Notes: generated by a model from the letters alone, not told the origin. A stretch of DNA of 5,231 bases from Planctomycetaceae bacterium (GCA_003488325.1 DNLZ01000077.1:1-5231); one strand, 5' to 3'; counted from the stretch's first letter, positions 1 to 5,231 are shown. Numbers and translations are program-made.

Positions 1-1019
1 CGCGCCCGATCGAGCACGTCCCGTGCCCTCGCCCGCGCGCGGGTGGCCCCGGCTGCGAGGATCGCCTCGATCCTCCCCGAATCCGCCTCGATCGCCGCCC
101 GCCGCGCGCGTGCCTCGGCGAAGTGCTCCGCCGCCGCCGCGACCAGCGCCTTCTTCACCTCGCCGTAGCCGAAGCCTCCCCGGCGGTAGGTCTCGGCCAT
201 GCGCAGGCGATCCTCCTCCGGAGCCACGAGCGCGTAGAGGGCGAAGAGGTGGTCGGTCTCCGGATCCTTCGGTGCCTCCATCGGCCTCGAGTCGGTCGTG
301 ATCCGCATGATCTTCTTCTTCTGGGCCGCCGGATCCTCGAAGACGTCGAGCGTGTTGTCGTAGCTCTTGCTCATCTTCAGCCCGTCGGTCCCCGGCACCT
401 TCGCCCCCCCCTCGACGAGCCGCGGCACCGGCAGCGTGAACACGGGGCCGTAGAGGTGGTTGAACGCGCCGGCGAGGTCGCGGCAGACCTCGATGTGCTG
501 CACCTGATCCTCGCCGACGGGCACGACGGTCGCGTCGTACGCGAGGATGTCGGCGCTCATGAGCACGGGGTAGGTGAAGAGGCCAGCATCGGCCGGCAGG
601 CCGCGGGCCTTCTTGTCCTTGAAGGCATGGCACCGCTCGAGCAGGCCCATCGGCGCGACGGTCATGAGGAGCCAGGTGAGCTCGCACACCTCGGGGACAT
701 CCGACTGGACGAAGAGCACGGCGCGGTCGGGATCGAGGCCGAGGGCGACCAGGTCGATCGCCGCGGCCCGCACGAGGTCCCGCAGCCGGGCGGGATCGCG
801 CACCGTCGTCAGCGCGTGGAGGTCCGCGATGAAGTAGTAGGCCTCCTCGGCCGCGCCGGGGGACGCGCCGTCCGTGCGGGGCTGGAGCTCGATGTACTGC
901 CGGATCGCCCCGAAGTAGTTGCCCCAGTGGAAGCGTCCCGTGGGCTGGATGCCCGAGAGCGCCCGTGGCTTCGGTGCGGCACTCGCCGGGACGGCTCCTG
1001 CGGCGCGGTCAGTGGTCAT
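1..1019 (-). CDS. trpS: Tryptophanyl-tRNA synthetase, C-terminus cut by window edge
   Basis: This class I aminoacyl-tRNA synthetase charges tRNA-Trp with tryptophan using ATP in the cytoplasm. Translating the minus strand from the ATG at 1019 gives 339 codons with no stop before the edge. The nucleotide-binding HIGH-type motif is seen as PTGRFHWGNYFGA (residues 26-38), and the second signature as GLKMSKS (213-219). GEDQVQHIE (169-177) and the YYFIADLHAL segment (61-70) are also typical of bacterial TrpRS. The family is usually about 330-350 residues, so probably only the last few residues are missing. The start is supported by a purine-rich GGAGGGAG eight bases upstream and by the position of the PTG motif. 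The gene begins inside the end of pyrD, overlapping it by 11 bases (1009-1019), which suggests one transcript and coupled translation. Identity is near certain; the C-terminal end is not visible. Confidence 0.96.
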   Translation of the reverse strand, partial: MTTDRAAGAVPASAAPKPRALSGIQPTGRFHWGNYFGAIRQYIELQPRTDGASPGAAEEAYYFIADLHALTTVRDPARLRDLVRAAAIDLVALGLDPDRAVLFVQSDVPEVCELTWLLMTVAPMGLLERCHAFKDKKARGLPADAGLFTYPVLMSADILAYDATVVPVGEDQVQHIEVCRDLAGAFNHLYGPVFTLPVPRLVEGGAKVPGTDGLKMSKSYDNTLDVFEDPAAQKKKIMRITTDSRPMEAPKDPETDHLFALYALVAPEEDRLRMAETYRRGGFGYGEVKKALVAAAAEHFAEARARRAAIEADSGRIEAILAAGATRARARARDVLDRA

Positions 1020-2028
1020 CGGCACGACTCCCTCCGCCGACGGCGAGCGCCGCCGGCGGGTCGGACGATGGCCCGCACGCCGGGCGCGTCGGCAACTCGA
1101 GCGCGCCGACGAGGTCGGCCAAGCGCGCGACGCCCGCCTCGGCGAGCGCGGCGGGGAGGGCGTCGAGCAGGCGGATCGAGGCCACGGGTTCGGCGAAATT
1201 CGCGGTGCCCACCTGCACGGCCGACGCACCGGTGACGAAAAACTCCATGCAGTCGTCGACCGTCATGATGCCACCGACGCCGACGATCGGAATGTCGACG
1301 GCCCGTCGAACCTGGTGGACACACCGCAGCGCGATCGGCTTGATGGCTGGGCCGCTCAATCCGCCGACGACGTTGCCGAGCAGCGGGCGTCGCCGCCGCC
1401 AATCCACCGCCATGCCCTGACAGGTGTTGATGAGCGTGACCGCATCGGCTCCCCCATCACGTGCCGCACCCGCGATCGCGACGATGTCGGTGACATTCGG
1501 CGTGAGCTTCGCGAGGATCGGCAGCCCCGTCGCCGCGCGGACGCCCGCGACGACCTCGCGACAGGCGATGGGATCGGTGCCCAGATCGACACCGTGGCTC
1601 ACGTTCGGACACGAGATGTTCAGCTCGATCGCGGCGATGCCGGGCACCGCATCGAGTCGGGCGGCCAGGGCGACGAAGTCGTCGGCCGAACTGCCCGCGA
1701 TGCTGACGATCACCGGGGCGCCGCAGTGGACGAGCCACGGCAGCTGGCCGACGAGAAAGGCGTCGACGCCGTCGTTGTCGAGGCCGATGGAGTTGAGCAG
1801 CCCCGCCGCAGTCTCGATCGTGCGCCATGGGGAGTTGCCCGCCCGAGGCCGGAGCGTGATCGTCTTGGGCAGGACTCCTCCGAGCCGGGCGCAGTCGACG
1901 AAGCCCGCCATCTCGCGGCCGTAGCCGAACGTGCCGGACGCGACGAGCAGGGGATTCGGAAGGCGGAGCCTGCCCAACGACACGGAGAGGTCGGGCGCGG
2001 GATGGGCTGGCGTCGCAGGATGGGGCAT
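1009..2028 (-). CDS. pyrD: Dihydroorotate dehydrogenase, class 1B catalytic subunit
   Basis: This FMN enzyme oxidises dihydroorotate to orotate in de novo pyrimidine synthesis. The 339-residue product shows the class 1 barrel in order: LRLPNPLLVASGTFGYG (21-37), the active-site loop LNISCPNVSHG (136-146) with catalytic-type Cys140, AKLTPNV (173-179), a TLINTCQGMAVD segment (198-209), and the phosphate-binding end IPIVGVGGIMT (246-256) and GASAVQVGTANF (267-278). Cysteine as base, the SGTFGYG start and the lack of an N-terminal membrane helix point to class 1, with 1B the best fit. In class 1B the partner is PyrK, an FAD and iron-sulfur electron-transfer subunit that passes electrons to NAD; no pyrK is in this window. 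The product is longer than the roughly 305-311 residues usual for the family, through a short Pro/Ala N-terminus and a low-complexity tail from about residue 313. The ATG at 2028 has no clear Shine-Dalgarno site, but no better start lies between it and the first conserved strand. It overlaps trpS downstream and is divergent from HU. Confidence 0.95.
   Translation of the reverse strand: MPHPATPAHPAPDLSVSLGRLRLPNPLLVASGTFGYGREMAGFVDCARLGGVLPKTITLRPRAGNSPWRTIETAAGLLNSIGLDNDGVDAFLVGQLPWLVHCGAPVIVSIAGSSADDFVALAARLDAVPGIAAIELNISCPNVSHGVDLGTDPIACREVVAGVRAATGLPILAKLTPNVTDIVAIAGAARDGGADAVTLINTCQGMAVDWRRRRPLLGNVVGGLSGPAIKPIALRCVHQVRRAVDIPIVGVGGIMTVDDCMEFFVTGASAVQVGTANFAEPVASIRLLDALPAALAEAGVARLADLVGALELPTRPACGPSSDPPAALAVGGGSRADDH
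1028..1035 (-). promoter_or_regulatory. Shine-Dalgarno site of trpS inside pyrD
   Basis: Read on the minus strand this is GGAGGGAG, eight bases before the trpS ATG (1019-1017). It lies within the last codons of pyrD, where it encodes part of the glycine-rich C-terminal tail. It supports both the trpS start and co-translation of the two genes. Confidence 0.7.
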
Positions 2029-2217
2029 CGGGGCGGCGGCTCGGGGAGGACGATGCCCCGCAGTGTAGTGGCTGATTGGTGGCCCAACGGGTGCCGGAAC
2101 GAGCCGGACCGGTCACGATCGTGCCGATCGCCGCGATTCCGTCAAGTTTGCCGGATGGGCCGCCGATACCGTTTGACAGGGTCGGACCGGCACGCCGGAA
2201 CCCCTCCAGGCGATTTG

Positions 2218-2246
2218 TTGACACTCATGATTGCCCCCCCTAGCCT
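2218..2246 (+). promoter_or_regulatory. Candidate sigma-70-type promoter for the HU gene
   Basis: A perfect -35 hexamer TTGACA (2218-2223) is followed, after exactly 17 bases, by TAGCCT (2241-2246), which matches three of six positions of the -10 consensus including the first two and last. Transcription would start near 2253, leaving a leader of about 70 bases before the GTG at 2323. The -10 match is weak, and promoter consensus in planctomycetes is poorly known. The exact -35 and spacing make it the best candidate in this divergent region. Confidence 0.4.
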
Positions 2247-2266
2247 TGCGCCGTTTTTCAGCCTGC

Positions 2267-2297
2267 GTGGATGGGTGCCGTCCAGCACGTCCTCCAC
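2267..2297 (+). other. Possible stem-loop in the HU mRNA leader
   Basis: GTGGA (2267-2271) can pair with TCCAC (2293-2297). Inside it, GTGC (2275-2278) can pair with GCAC (2285-2288) around a six-base loop, leaving a small internal loop. It would lie in the leader between the candidate promoter and the HU start. The pairing is short, and such hairpins arise easily by chance in GC-rich DNA. No known riboswitch or leader family is recognised. Confidence 0.2.
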
Positions 2298-2322
2298 CCG
2301 TGGCGGTCGGAGCGTCGCAACC

Positions 2323-2664
2323 GTGACCAAGAAGGACATCGTGAGGACGATCGCGGAGAAGCTCGACCTTCCGCAGCTGCGGACCCGGGAGTTCGTCCAG
2401 CTGACGTTCGACGCCTTGATCGAGGCGCTCGTGCGGGAACAGCGGGTGGAATTGAGAAACTTCGGCGTCTTCCAGATCAAGAAGCGGGAGGCCCGCATGG
2501 CCCGCAATCCCCGGACGGGAGAGCAGGTGCCGGTGCGGGCCAAGAACGTCGTCACGTTCAAGCCCGGCAAGGAAATGGAGGCCCGCGTCAGAGAGGTCGT
2601 CTGGGACGACACGGACGTCGCCGTCGACGCGGATCCGCCGGACTCCGGCGACGAGTCAACCTAG
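2323..2664 (+). CDS. HU/IHF-family DNA-binding protein with acidic C-terminal tail
   Basis: This is a small nucleoid-associated protein of the HU/IHF family, which acts as a dimer that binds and bends DNA. The 113-residue product has the N-terminal helices (TKKDIVRTIAEKLDL onwards), then the beta-arm region with LRNFGVFQIKKREARMARNPRTG (44-66) and its RNP motif at 61-63 that intercalates DNA. The closing segment is TFKPGKEM (78-85). The core ends near residue 90, the usual HU length. Residues 94-113 form an extra tail with eight Asp/Glu and no Lys/Arg. The GTG start is chosen because HU proteins begin at this point and GGAG lies ten bases upstream (2309-2312). An in-frame ATG at 2227 would add 32 unconserved residues and would lie between the -35 and -10 of the candidate promoter. 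The HU assignment is firm; whether it behaves as HU or IHF cannot be told. The gene is divergent from pyrD and has no tight operon partner. Confidence 0.93.
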   Translation: MTKKDIVRTIAEKLDLPQLRTREFVQLTFDALIEALVREQRVELRNFGVFQIKKREARMARNPRTGEQVPVRAKNVVTFKPGKEMEARVREVVWDDTDVAVDADPPDSGDEST

Positions 2665-2712
2665 GCAGGACGGGTCGGGCAGAACGAGCAGGCACACGAT
2701 CGAACGAACAGG

Positions 2713-2755
2713 CTGCGACGGAATGGCGGGGACGGAACCCGCAGGCCCGCCGCAG
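2713..2755 (+). other. Nested inverted repeat downstream of HU
   Basis: CTGCG (2713-2717) pairs with CGCAG (2751-2755). Within it GCGGG (2726-2730) pairs with CCCGC (2738-2742) around a seven-base loop. It starts about 50 bases after the HU stop and could end or stabilise the HU transcript. There is no T-run after it, so a classic intrinsic terminator is not supported. The rest of the 2665-2870 gap shows nothing recognisable. Confidence 0.2.
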
Positions 2756-2870
2756 ATCGACCACCACCACCCACGGAGCGTCCGCTCTCGCACGCAACGG
2801 GCCGATCGGGTATCTCCCGCATCGTTCCCGTCCGGGCACACGGATGCCGAGGCGGGTGCCAGTCGGGTCA

Positions 2871-2875
2871 GGAGG
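2871..2875 (+). promoter_or_regulatory. Strong Shine-Dalgarno site of the small lipoprotein
   Basis: GGAGG lies eight bases before the ATG at 2884, near-ideal spacing. It is the strongest evidence that this very short reading frame is translated. Confidence 0.75.
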
Positions 2876-2883
2876 ACCGAGCG

Positions 2884-3102
2884 ATGACGAAGGCCGTCTG
2901 GTTCTTGGGTGCGGCCGCACTCCTGGCGACGAGCACGGGATGCCTCATTCCGATCTACTCCGGCGATCCCATCCGCCGTGCACAGGAGTTGATCTACACG
3001 TCCGAGGATCTGCGCGCGATCACCGACGAGTGGGAGCGAATCTGGTTCCTCGATCAGCCGTCCCACATGACACCGTGGCGGACCCACGGCGGCATCCTCT
3101 GA
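2884..3102 (+). CDS. Small putative lipoprotein of 72 residues, function unknown
   Basis: I cannot assign a function. The product starts MTKAVWFLGAAALLATSTGC: one Lys, a hydrophobic stretch (about 4-15) and a lipobox-like STGC whose Cys20 would be lipidated after cleavage by signal peptidase II. Ser rather than Leu/Val at -3 makes the lipobox imperfect, but Gly at -1 fits. The mature part is only 53 residues. It has LIPIYSGDP, then a charged, probably helical segment RRAQELIYTSEDLRAITDEWERIW (31-54), and ends FLDQPSHMTPWRTHGGIL. It holds no other cysteine, no repeat and no catalytic motif. The pattern of Trp, Pro and His-Gly-Gly looks like a conserved planctomycete hypothetical family, but that is from memory and unverified. 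Translation is supported by GGAGG at 2871-2875. It stands alone: HU ends 219 bases upstream, and the next gene is on the other strand. A periplasmic or outer-membrane anchored role is inferred from the signal only. Confidence 0.8.
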   Translation: MTKAVWFLGAAALLATSTGCLIPIYSGDPIRRAQELIYTSEDLRAITDEWERIWFLDQPSHMTPWRTHGGIL

Positions 3103-3105
3103 CGC

Positions 3106-3132
3106 CCCCGTCCACGGCGGCCCCGTCCACGG
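3106..3132. repeat. Two-copy short tandem repeat after the small lipoprotein gene
   Basis: The 12-base unit CCCCGTCCACGG occurs at 3106-3117 and again at 3121-3132, a 15-base period. The second copy contains a small CCCG/CGGG hairpin (3122-3125 with 3130-3133), flanked by GGCGG (3116-3120) and CCGCC (3139-3143) that can also pair. It could be a slippage duplication or part of a transcript end. No T-run follows. The rest of 3103-3294 shows nothing recognisable. Confidence 0.3.
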
Positions 3133-3294
3133 GCGAGACCGCCGCCGGGTCGCGGCGCTCGTCGACGAGGCGCAGGGGGTCGGCGAACGCTCGAGGAGCA
3201 CTGGGCCGCCGCGGCCCACGCGACGAGCCAATCCGCCTTGGAGCGGCGGACAAAACCCAGTTGCCGCCCGCTGGGCCGGTGCGCCGCTGGTCGT

Positions 3295-3720
3295 CTAAAT
3301 CCTGATCTTCGCCGCCTGCTCGATGATCCGTTCGAGCGGCACGATGTCCCCCATGTTGCACCCGGGGCACGACTCGGCCGCCTCGGCCCATGCCTCGGGC
3401 GAACGAAGGTTCGAGTCCCAGAATGGCCAGGTGCGGCACTGTCGCGGACGCGCCTCGTAGGCCGTGCAGCGACGGGTCTTCTCGTCGAGAAGCGCACAGT
3501 CACCACCCGGCCGCTCCACGAGCGATCGCCGCACGCCGACGCGCTTCACGAACGCCGCCTCGAACTCGGCGACTGCCATCCCCTTCACGGCCGCCAGCGC
3601 GTCGATCTCGGCCTGGTTCACCCAGACGTAGCCCTCGGCCCCGGAACAGCAATCGCCACACTGGGTGCACTGGAAACGCAGTCCGGCGCCGTACCACGCA
3701 TCCTTCGGGATTCCGGCCAT
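3295..3720 (-). CDS. YkgJ-family cysteine-cluster protein (putative Zn/Fe-binding)
   Basis: The 141-residue product belongs to the UPF0153/YkgJ family (CxxCxxCC domain), thought to chelate zinc or iron; its cellular role is unknown. The N-terminal signature FQCTQCGDCCSG has Cys18, 21, 24 and 25, followed by GYVWV. Further cysteines are Cys75 (GDCALLD), Cys85 (RRCTAYEARP), Cys95 (RQCRTWPFW) and a CPGC pair at 118 and 121, nine in all. The CxAYxxRPxxCRxxPF stretch is a family hallmark, also seen in ferredoxin-like and oxygenase-linked members. Length is typical. Three in-frame ATGs are possible (3765, 3726, 3720). I chose 3720 because GAGGAG (3730-3735) sits nine bases before it, only three before 3726, and because a candidate promoter -10 lies just upstream of 3765. 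The gene is divergent from the lipoprotein at 3918. The family call is firm; the metal and function are not. Confidence 0.92.
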   Translation of the reverse strand: MAGIPKDAWYGAGLRFQCTQCGDCCSGAEGYVWVNQAEIDALAAVKGMAVAEFEAAFVKRVGVRRSLVERPGGDCALLDEKTRRCTAYEARPRQCRTWPFWDSNLRSPEAWAEAAESCPGCNMGDIVPLERIIEQAAKIRI

Positions 3721-3729
3721 CAGCATCGA

Positions 3730-3735
3730 CTCCTC
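3730..3735 (-). promoter_or_regulatory. Shine-Dalgarno site deciding the cysteine-cluster gene start
   Basis: On the minus strand this reads GAGGAG. It is nine bases from the ATG at 3720 and three from the ATG at 3726, favouring 3720, and it lies inside the longer frame that would begin at 3765. Confidence 0.55.
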
Positions 3736-3770
3736 GGAGGCATTGGTCCTCGACCACCACAGCATAGCGG

Positions 3771-3799
3771 CATCGCACCCGGCCGGTCGCGAACGTCAC
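3771..3799 (-). promoter_or_regulatory. Candidate promoter of the cysteine-cluster gene
   Basis: Read on the minus strand, GTGACG (3799-3794) is separated by 17 bases from TATGCT (3776-3771). Each matches four of six consensus bases. Transcription would start near 3764, about 44 bases before the chosen ATG at 3720. The match is moderate and could be chance. Confidence 0.3.
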
Positions 3800-3917
3800 G
3801 AGCGGGAAGCGTGCTCGGCACGGCGTCGTGTCGGAGCCTGCGGTGCGGTGGCCATGGCGCCCGTGGTACAACCATCGATCGTTTCGAGTGACGACCCTGG
3901 CGTCCGGAATCATCGTC

Positions 3918-4361
3918 ATGCGGCTCACGACCACGCCGACGGCGCGCAGACTCGCCTGTCGTTGCGTCATCGCTTGTCTTTGCGGCATCGCGTGGGGATG
4001 CGGGCCGCGTCCACCTGCCGTCCATCCGACGACAGGACGCATCCTCTTCCAGGGTCGGCCGGCGGCCGGATTCATGGTCGAGTTTTCCTCCGACGTCGAG
4101 CCCACCAAGGGCCTCTCGGCCAACGGCCTGACCGATGCGGACGGCGCATTCACGCTGCAGACCCGATTCGCGGGGGCCACGCTCCCGGGCGCGGTGGCAG
4201 GCACCCACCGCGTCGTCGTCATTCCGCCGCCGGCCGCGAGTGGCGACGCGACGGAGATCCTGCCCGTGCCGATTCGCTACGCCGACTACCTGCAGTCGGG
4301 ACTGACCGCGGAGGTGACGGCCTCCGGGCCGAATGCCTTCGCCTTCGACCTGAAGCCGTGA
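3918..4361 (+). CDS. Putative lipoprotein with carboxypeptidase-regulatory-like fold
   Basis: The 147-residue product looks like the small planctomycete lipoproteins with a transthyretin/carboxypeptidase regulatory-like beta-sandwich. The signal region (1-28) has Arg10-Arg11 followed by a hydrophobic stretch, ending IAWGCGP. Cys28 is the likely lipidated residue, though VIAC (17-20) is an alternative. The mature part begins HPTTGRILFQGRPAAGFMVEF (36-56), the usual 'G-x-hydrophobic-x-x-x-G-x-P' opening. It then has TDADGAFTLQT (72-82), GAVAGTHRVVVIPP (91-104), IRYADYLQSGLTAEV (119-133) and FAFDLKP at the end, the standard strand order of this fold. The true start is taken as the ATG at 3918 because it sits just before the Arg-rich n-region. 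A weak GGA lies nine bases upstream. The frame is open back to an ATG at 3828, but the added 30 residues are Trp/Arg-rich and do not look like a signal. It converges on the DUF1559 gene 108 bases away; these families often sit side by side. Role unknown, probably envelope-anchored. Confidence 0.82.
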   Translation: MRLTTTPTARRLACRCVIACLCGIAWGCGPRPPAVHPTTGRILFQGRPAAGFMVEFSSDVEPTKGLSANGLTDADGAFTLQTRFAGATLPGAVAGTHRVVVIPPPAASGDATEILPVPIRYADYLQSGLTAEVTASGPNAFAFDLKP

Positions 4362-4425
4362 GGGCGCACCGTCCGAGCGGCCGACAGACGCGTCGCGTCG
4401 CCACAGGCAGGATGCGGCATCGGCA

Positions 4426-4439
4426 GCACGTACACGTGC
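4426..4439. other. Short palindrome between two convergent genes
   Basis: GCACG (4426-4430) and CGTGC (4435-4439) form a five-base stem with a TACA loop in the 108-base gap between the converging lipoprotein and DUF1559 genes. Its position would suit a two-way transcript end. There is no T-run on either side and the stem is short, so this is only a possibility. Confidence 0.2.
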
Positions 4440-4469
4440 CCGACGGGGTGCCGTGCGATCGCCCGCGGC

Positions 4470-5231
4470 TCACTGGGGCGGAACGACCTGTCCGTCGTTG
4501 CGCTGGGTGAGCGCCGCCAGCACGGTCGTCGCGGTCGAGTTCGCCAGCGACCGCACGCTCCCGTCGCAGAAGACGAACTGACAGATGCCGGGGTGCTCAC
4601 TGCCGAATCGCGTCGCGTGATACAGGCTCGTGTCATTGGGACCGTCGCACAGCGGCACGCCCGCACCGGCGACCCGGCTGTACCACCACTCGTGGTCCCC
4701 GTTGTAGATCGAGCCATCACCCGACGAGTTGGCCTCTCCCGGCTGACCGATGCCGTGCTGCGTGCGCCGGACGTACTTCTCCCCGAGCATCGTGGTGCTG
4801 TTCGTGCCGTCGGTGATCCCCGCGACGCTGACGATCCCTCGGTACGACGCGACGCGCCCCCCCGCGACCGACGACCGGGCCGTGATGATGGCGCCGTTGG
4901 CGTTGACCGAATCCTGCCAATCGGGGCTCGCGCCGGTGTACCGCACGAGGTTGCCACACGTCGCGGCGAAGTCGCCCAGGGCCCCGGGCGCACTTCCGTC
5001 ACCCTGGGTGCTCAGCCTGCCGGGCCCCCGCCGACTCGGGCAGAAGAAGGAGGGCACCTGGACCGCCCGCGCCTCGGCAGGCTGCGCGTAGTACTGCGCC
5101 GGCAGATCCCACAGGTCATATCCGGCCTGCTGCTCCAGAAACGGCAGGATCAACACCGCCCACGAGACGTGCACATCGGCGAGGCGAGCCGGCGGCAGGA
5201 AGCCTCGCGATTCGTGGTACTGGAGGCAGGC
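4470..5231 (-). CDS. DUF1559 (pilin-like, H-x9-DG) protein, N-terminus cut by edge
   Basis: Planctomycete DUF1559 proteins begin with a type IV pilin/pseudopilin-like methylation segment and end with a conserved 'H-x9-DG' region; their function is not established. The frame is open to the right edge, giving 253 residues. The fragment begins ACLQYHESRGFLPP (1-14), matching the family's 'H-x-x-x-G-x-x-PP' that normally follows the pilin helix. Later come WAVLILPFLEQ (24-34), VPSFFCPSRR (59-68), ITDGTNSTTMLGEK (139-152), SEHPG (211-215) and FCDGSVRSL (221-229), and it ends after QVVPPQ. The GTG at 5174 is internal, because the family match continues upstream of it in frame. Missing is the N-terminal prepilin-type signal and helix, roughly the first 50-70 residues. 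It converges with the lipoprotein gene ending at 4361. Family identity is very likely; exported and possibly surface-located by family knowledge. Confidence 0.94.
   Translation of the reverse strand, partial: ACLQYHESRGFLPPARLADVHVSWAVLILPFLEQQAGYDLWDLPAQYYAQPAEARAVQVPSFFCPSRRGPGRLSTQGDGSAPGALGDFAATCGNLVRYTGASPDWQDSVNANGAIITARSSVAGGRVASYRGIVSVAGITDGTNSTTMLGEKYVRRTQHGIGQPGEANSSGDGSIYNGDHEWWYSRVAGAGVPLCDGPNDTSLYHATRFGSEHPGICQFVFCDGSVRSLANSTATTVLAALTQRNDGQVVPPQ

Noticed and set aside
123..1235. A plus-strand 370-residue open frame
   Set aside because: It is antisense to trpS, which has clear HWGN and KMSKS motifs. Its product is low-complexity Arg/His/Glu with no family features.
2117..2145. 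Possible pyrD promoter on the minus strand (TTGACG, then CACGAT at 16 bases)
   Set aside because: The -10 match is only three of six and lacks the first T; another weak -10 (TACACT at 2067-2062) has no matching -35. Neither is good enough to annotate.
2173..2178. A second TTGACA upstream of HU
   Set aside because: No -10-like hexamer is found 16-18 bases downstream, so it is not called as a promoter.
919..2322. A plus-strand frame continuous with HU and open upstream for about 1.4 kb, giving a 581-residue reading
   Set aside because: It lies antisense to pyrD and trpS. The upstream part is Arg/Asp-rich with no recognisable domain, as expected of stop-poor frames in GC-rich DNA; only the HU end is real.
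2656..3231. Minus-strand 191-residue frame over the HU-lipoprotein region
   Set aside because: It is Arg/Ser/Pro-rich, has no domain and no good ribosome binding site, and it lies opposite the better supported small lipoprotein gene.
3500..4222. Minus-strand 240-residue frame spanning the divergent region
   Set aside because: It overlaps the cysteine-cluster gene in another frame and is antisense to the lipoprotein gene; composition is that of a shadow frame.
4470..5174. DUF1559 protein starting at the GTG at 5174
   Set aside because: The frame continues upstream to the window edge with family-like sequence (ACLQYHESRGFLPP), so 5174 is an internal Val codon and the gene is partial.
1..5231. 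CRISPR arrays, transposons, tRNA or rRNA genes, or a defence or biosynthetic cluster
   Set aside because: No spaced direct repeats, terminal inverted repeats, transposase motifs, tRNA-like folds or linked effector genes were seen on either strand.

Overview
The window is high-GC bacterial DNA that most likely comes from a planctomycete (phylum Planctomycetota). The strongest sign is the DUF1559 protein at the right edge, a family greatly expanded in that phylum. Other signs are a small lipoprotein with a carboxypeptidase-regulatory-like fold of the kind usually found beside DUF1559 genes, and an HU-family protein beginning TKKDIVRTI. This placement rests on recognising families by eye; no search was run.

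Layout, left to right. Positions 1-2028 hold two minus-strand housekeeping genes that form an overlapping pair: pyrD (class 1B dihydroorotate dehydrogenase, pyrimidine synthesis), then trpS (tryptophanyl-tRNA synthetase). trpS starts inside the end of pyrD and runs off the left edge a few residues before its expected C-terminus. A 294-base divergent region (2029-2322) carries a candidate promoter for the plus-strand HU gene (2323-2664). After a 219-base gap comes a 72-residue lipoprotein gene (2884-3102) with a strong ribosome binding site. A minus-strand YkgJ-type cysteine-cluster protein (3295-3720) follows. Divergent from it is a plus-strand lipoprotein of 147 residues (3918-4364 with its stop codon placed at the end of the frame near 4361), which converges on the minus-strand DUF1559 gene. 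That last gene (from 4470) runs off the right edge without its N-terminal pilin-like segment.

The genes do not form one pathway. pyrD-trpS is probably co-translated. HU is a nucleoid protein. The two lipoproteins and the DUF1559 protein are envelope or exported proteins, and the cysteine-cluster protein probably binds metal. I see no tRNA, rRNA, CRISPR array, insertion sequence, phage gene or defence system, and no convincing new multi-gene system. The least explained items are the 72-residue lipoprotein and the acidic tail on HU. The gaps at 2029-2217, 2665-2870, 3103-3294, 3727-3917 and 4362-4469 are each under 300 bases and hold only weak signals, listed below where supported.
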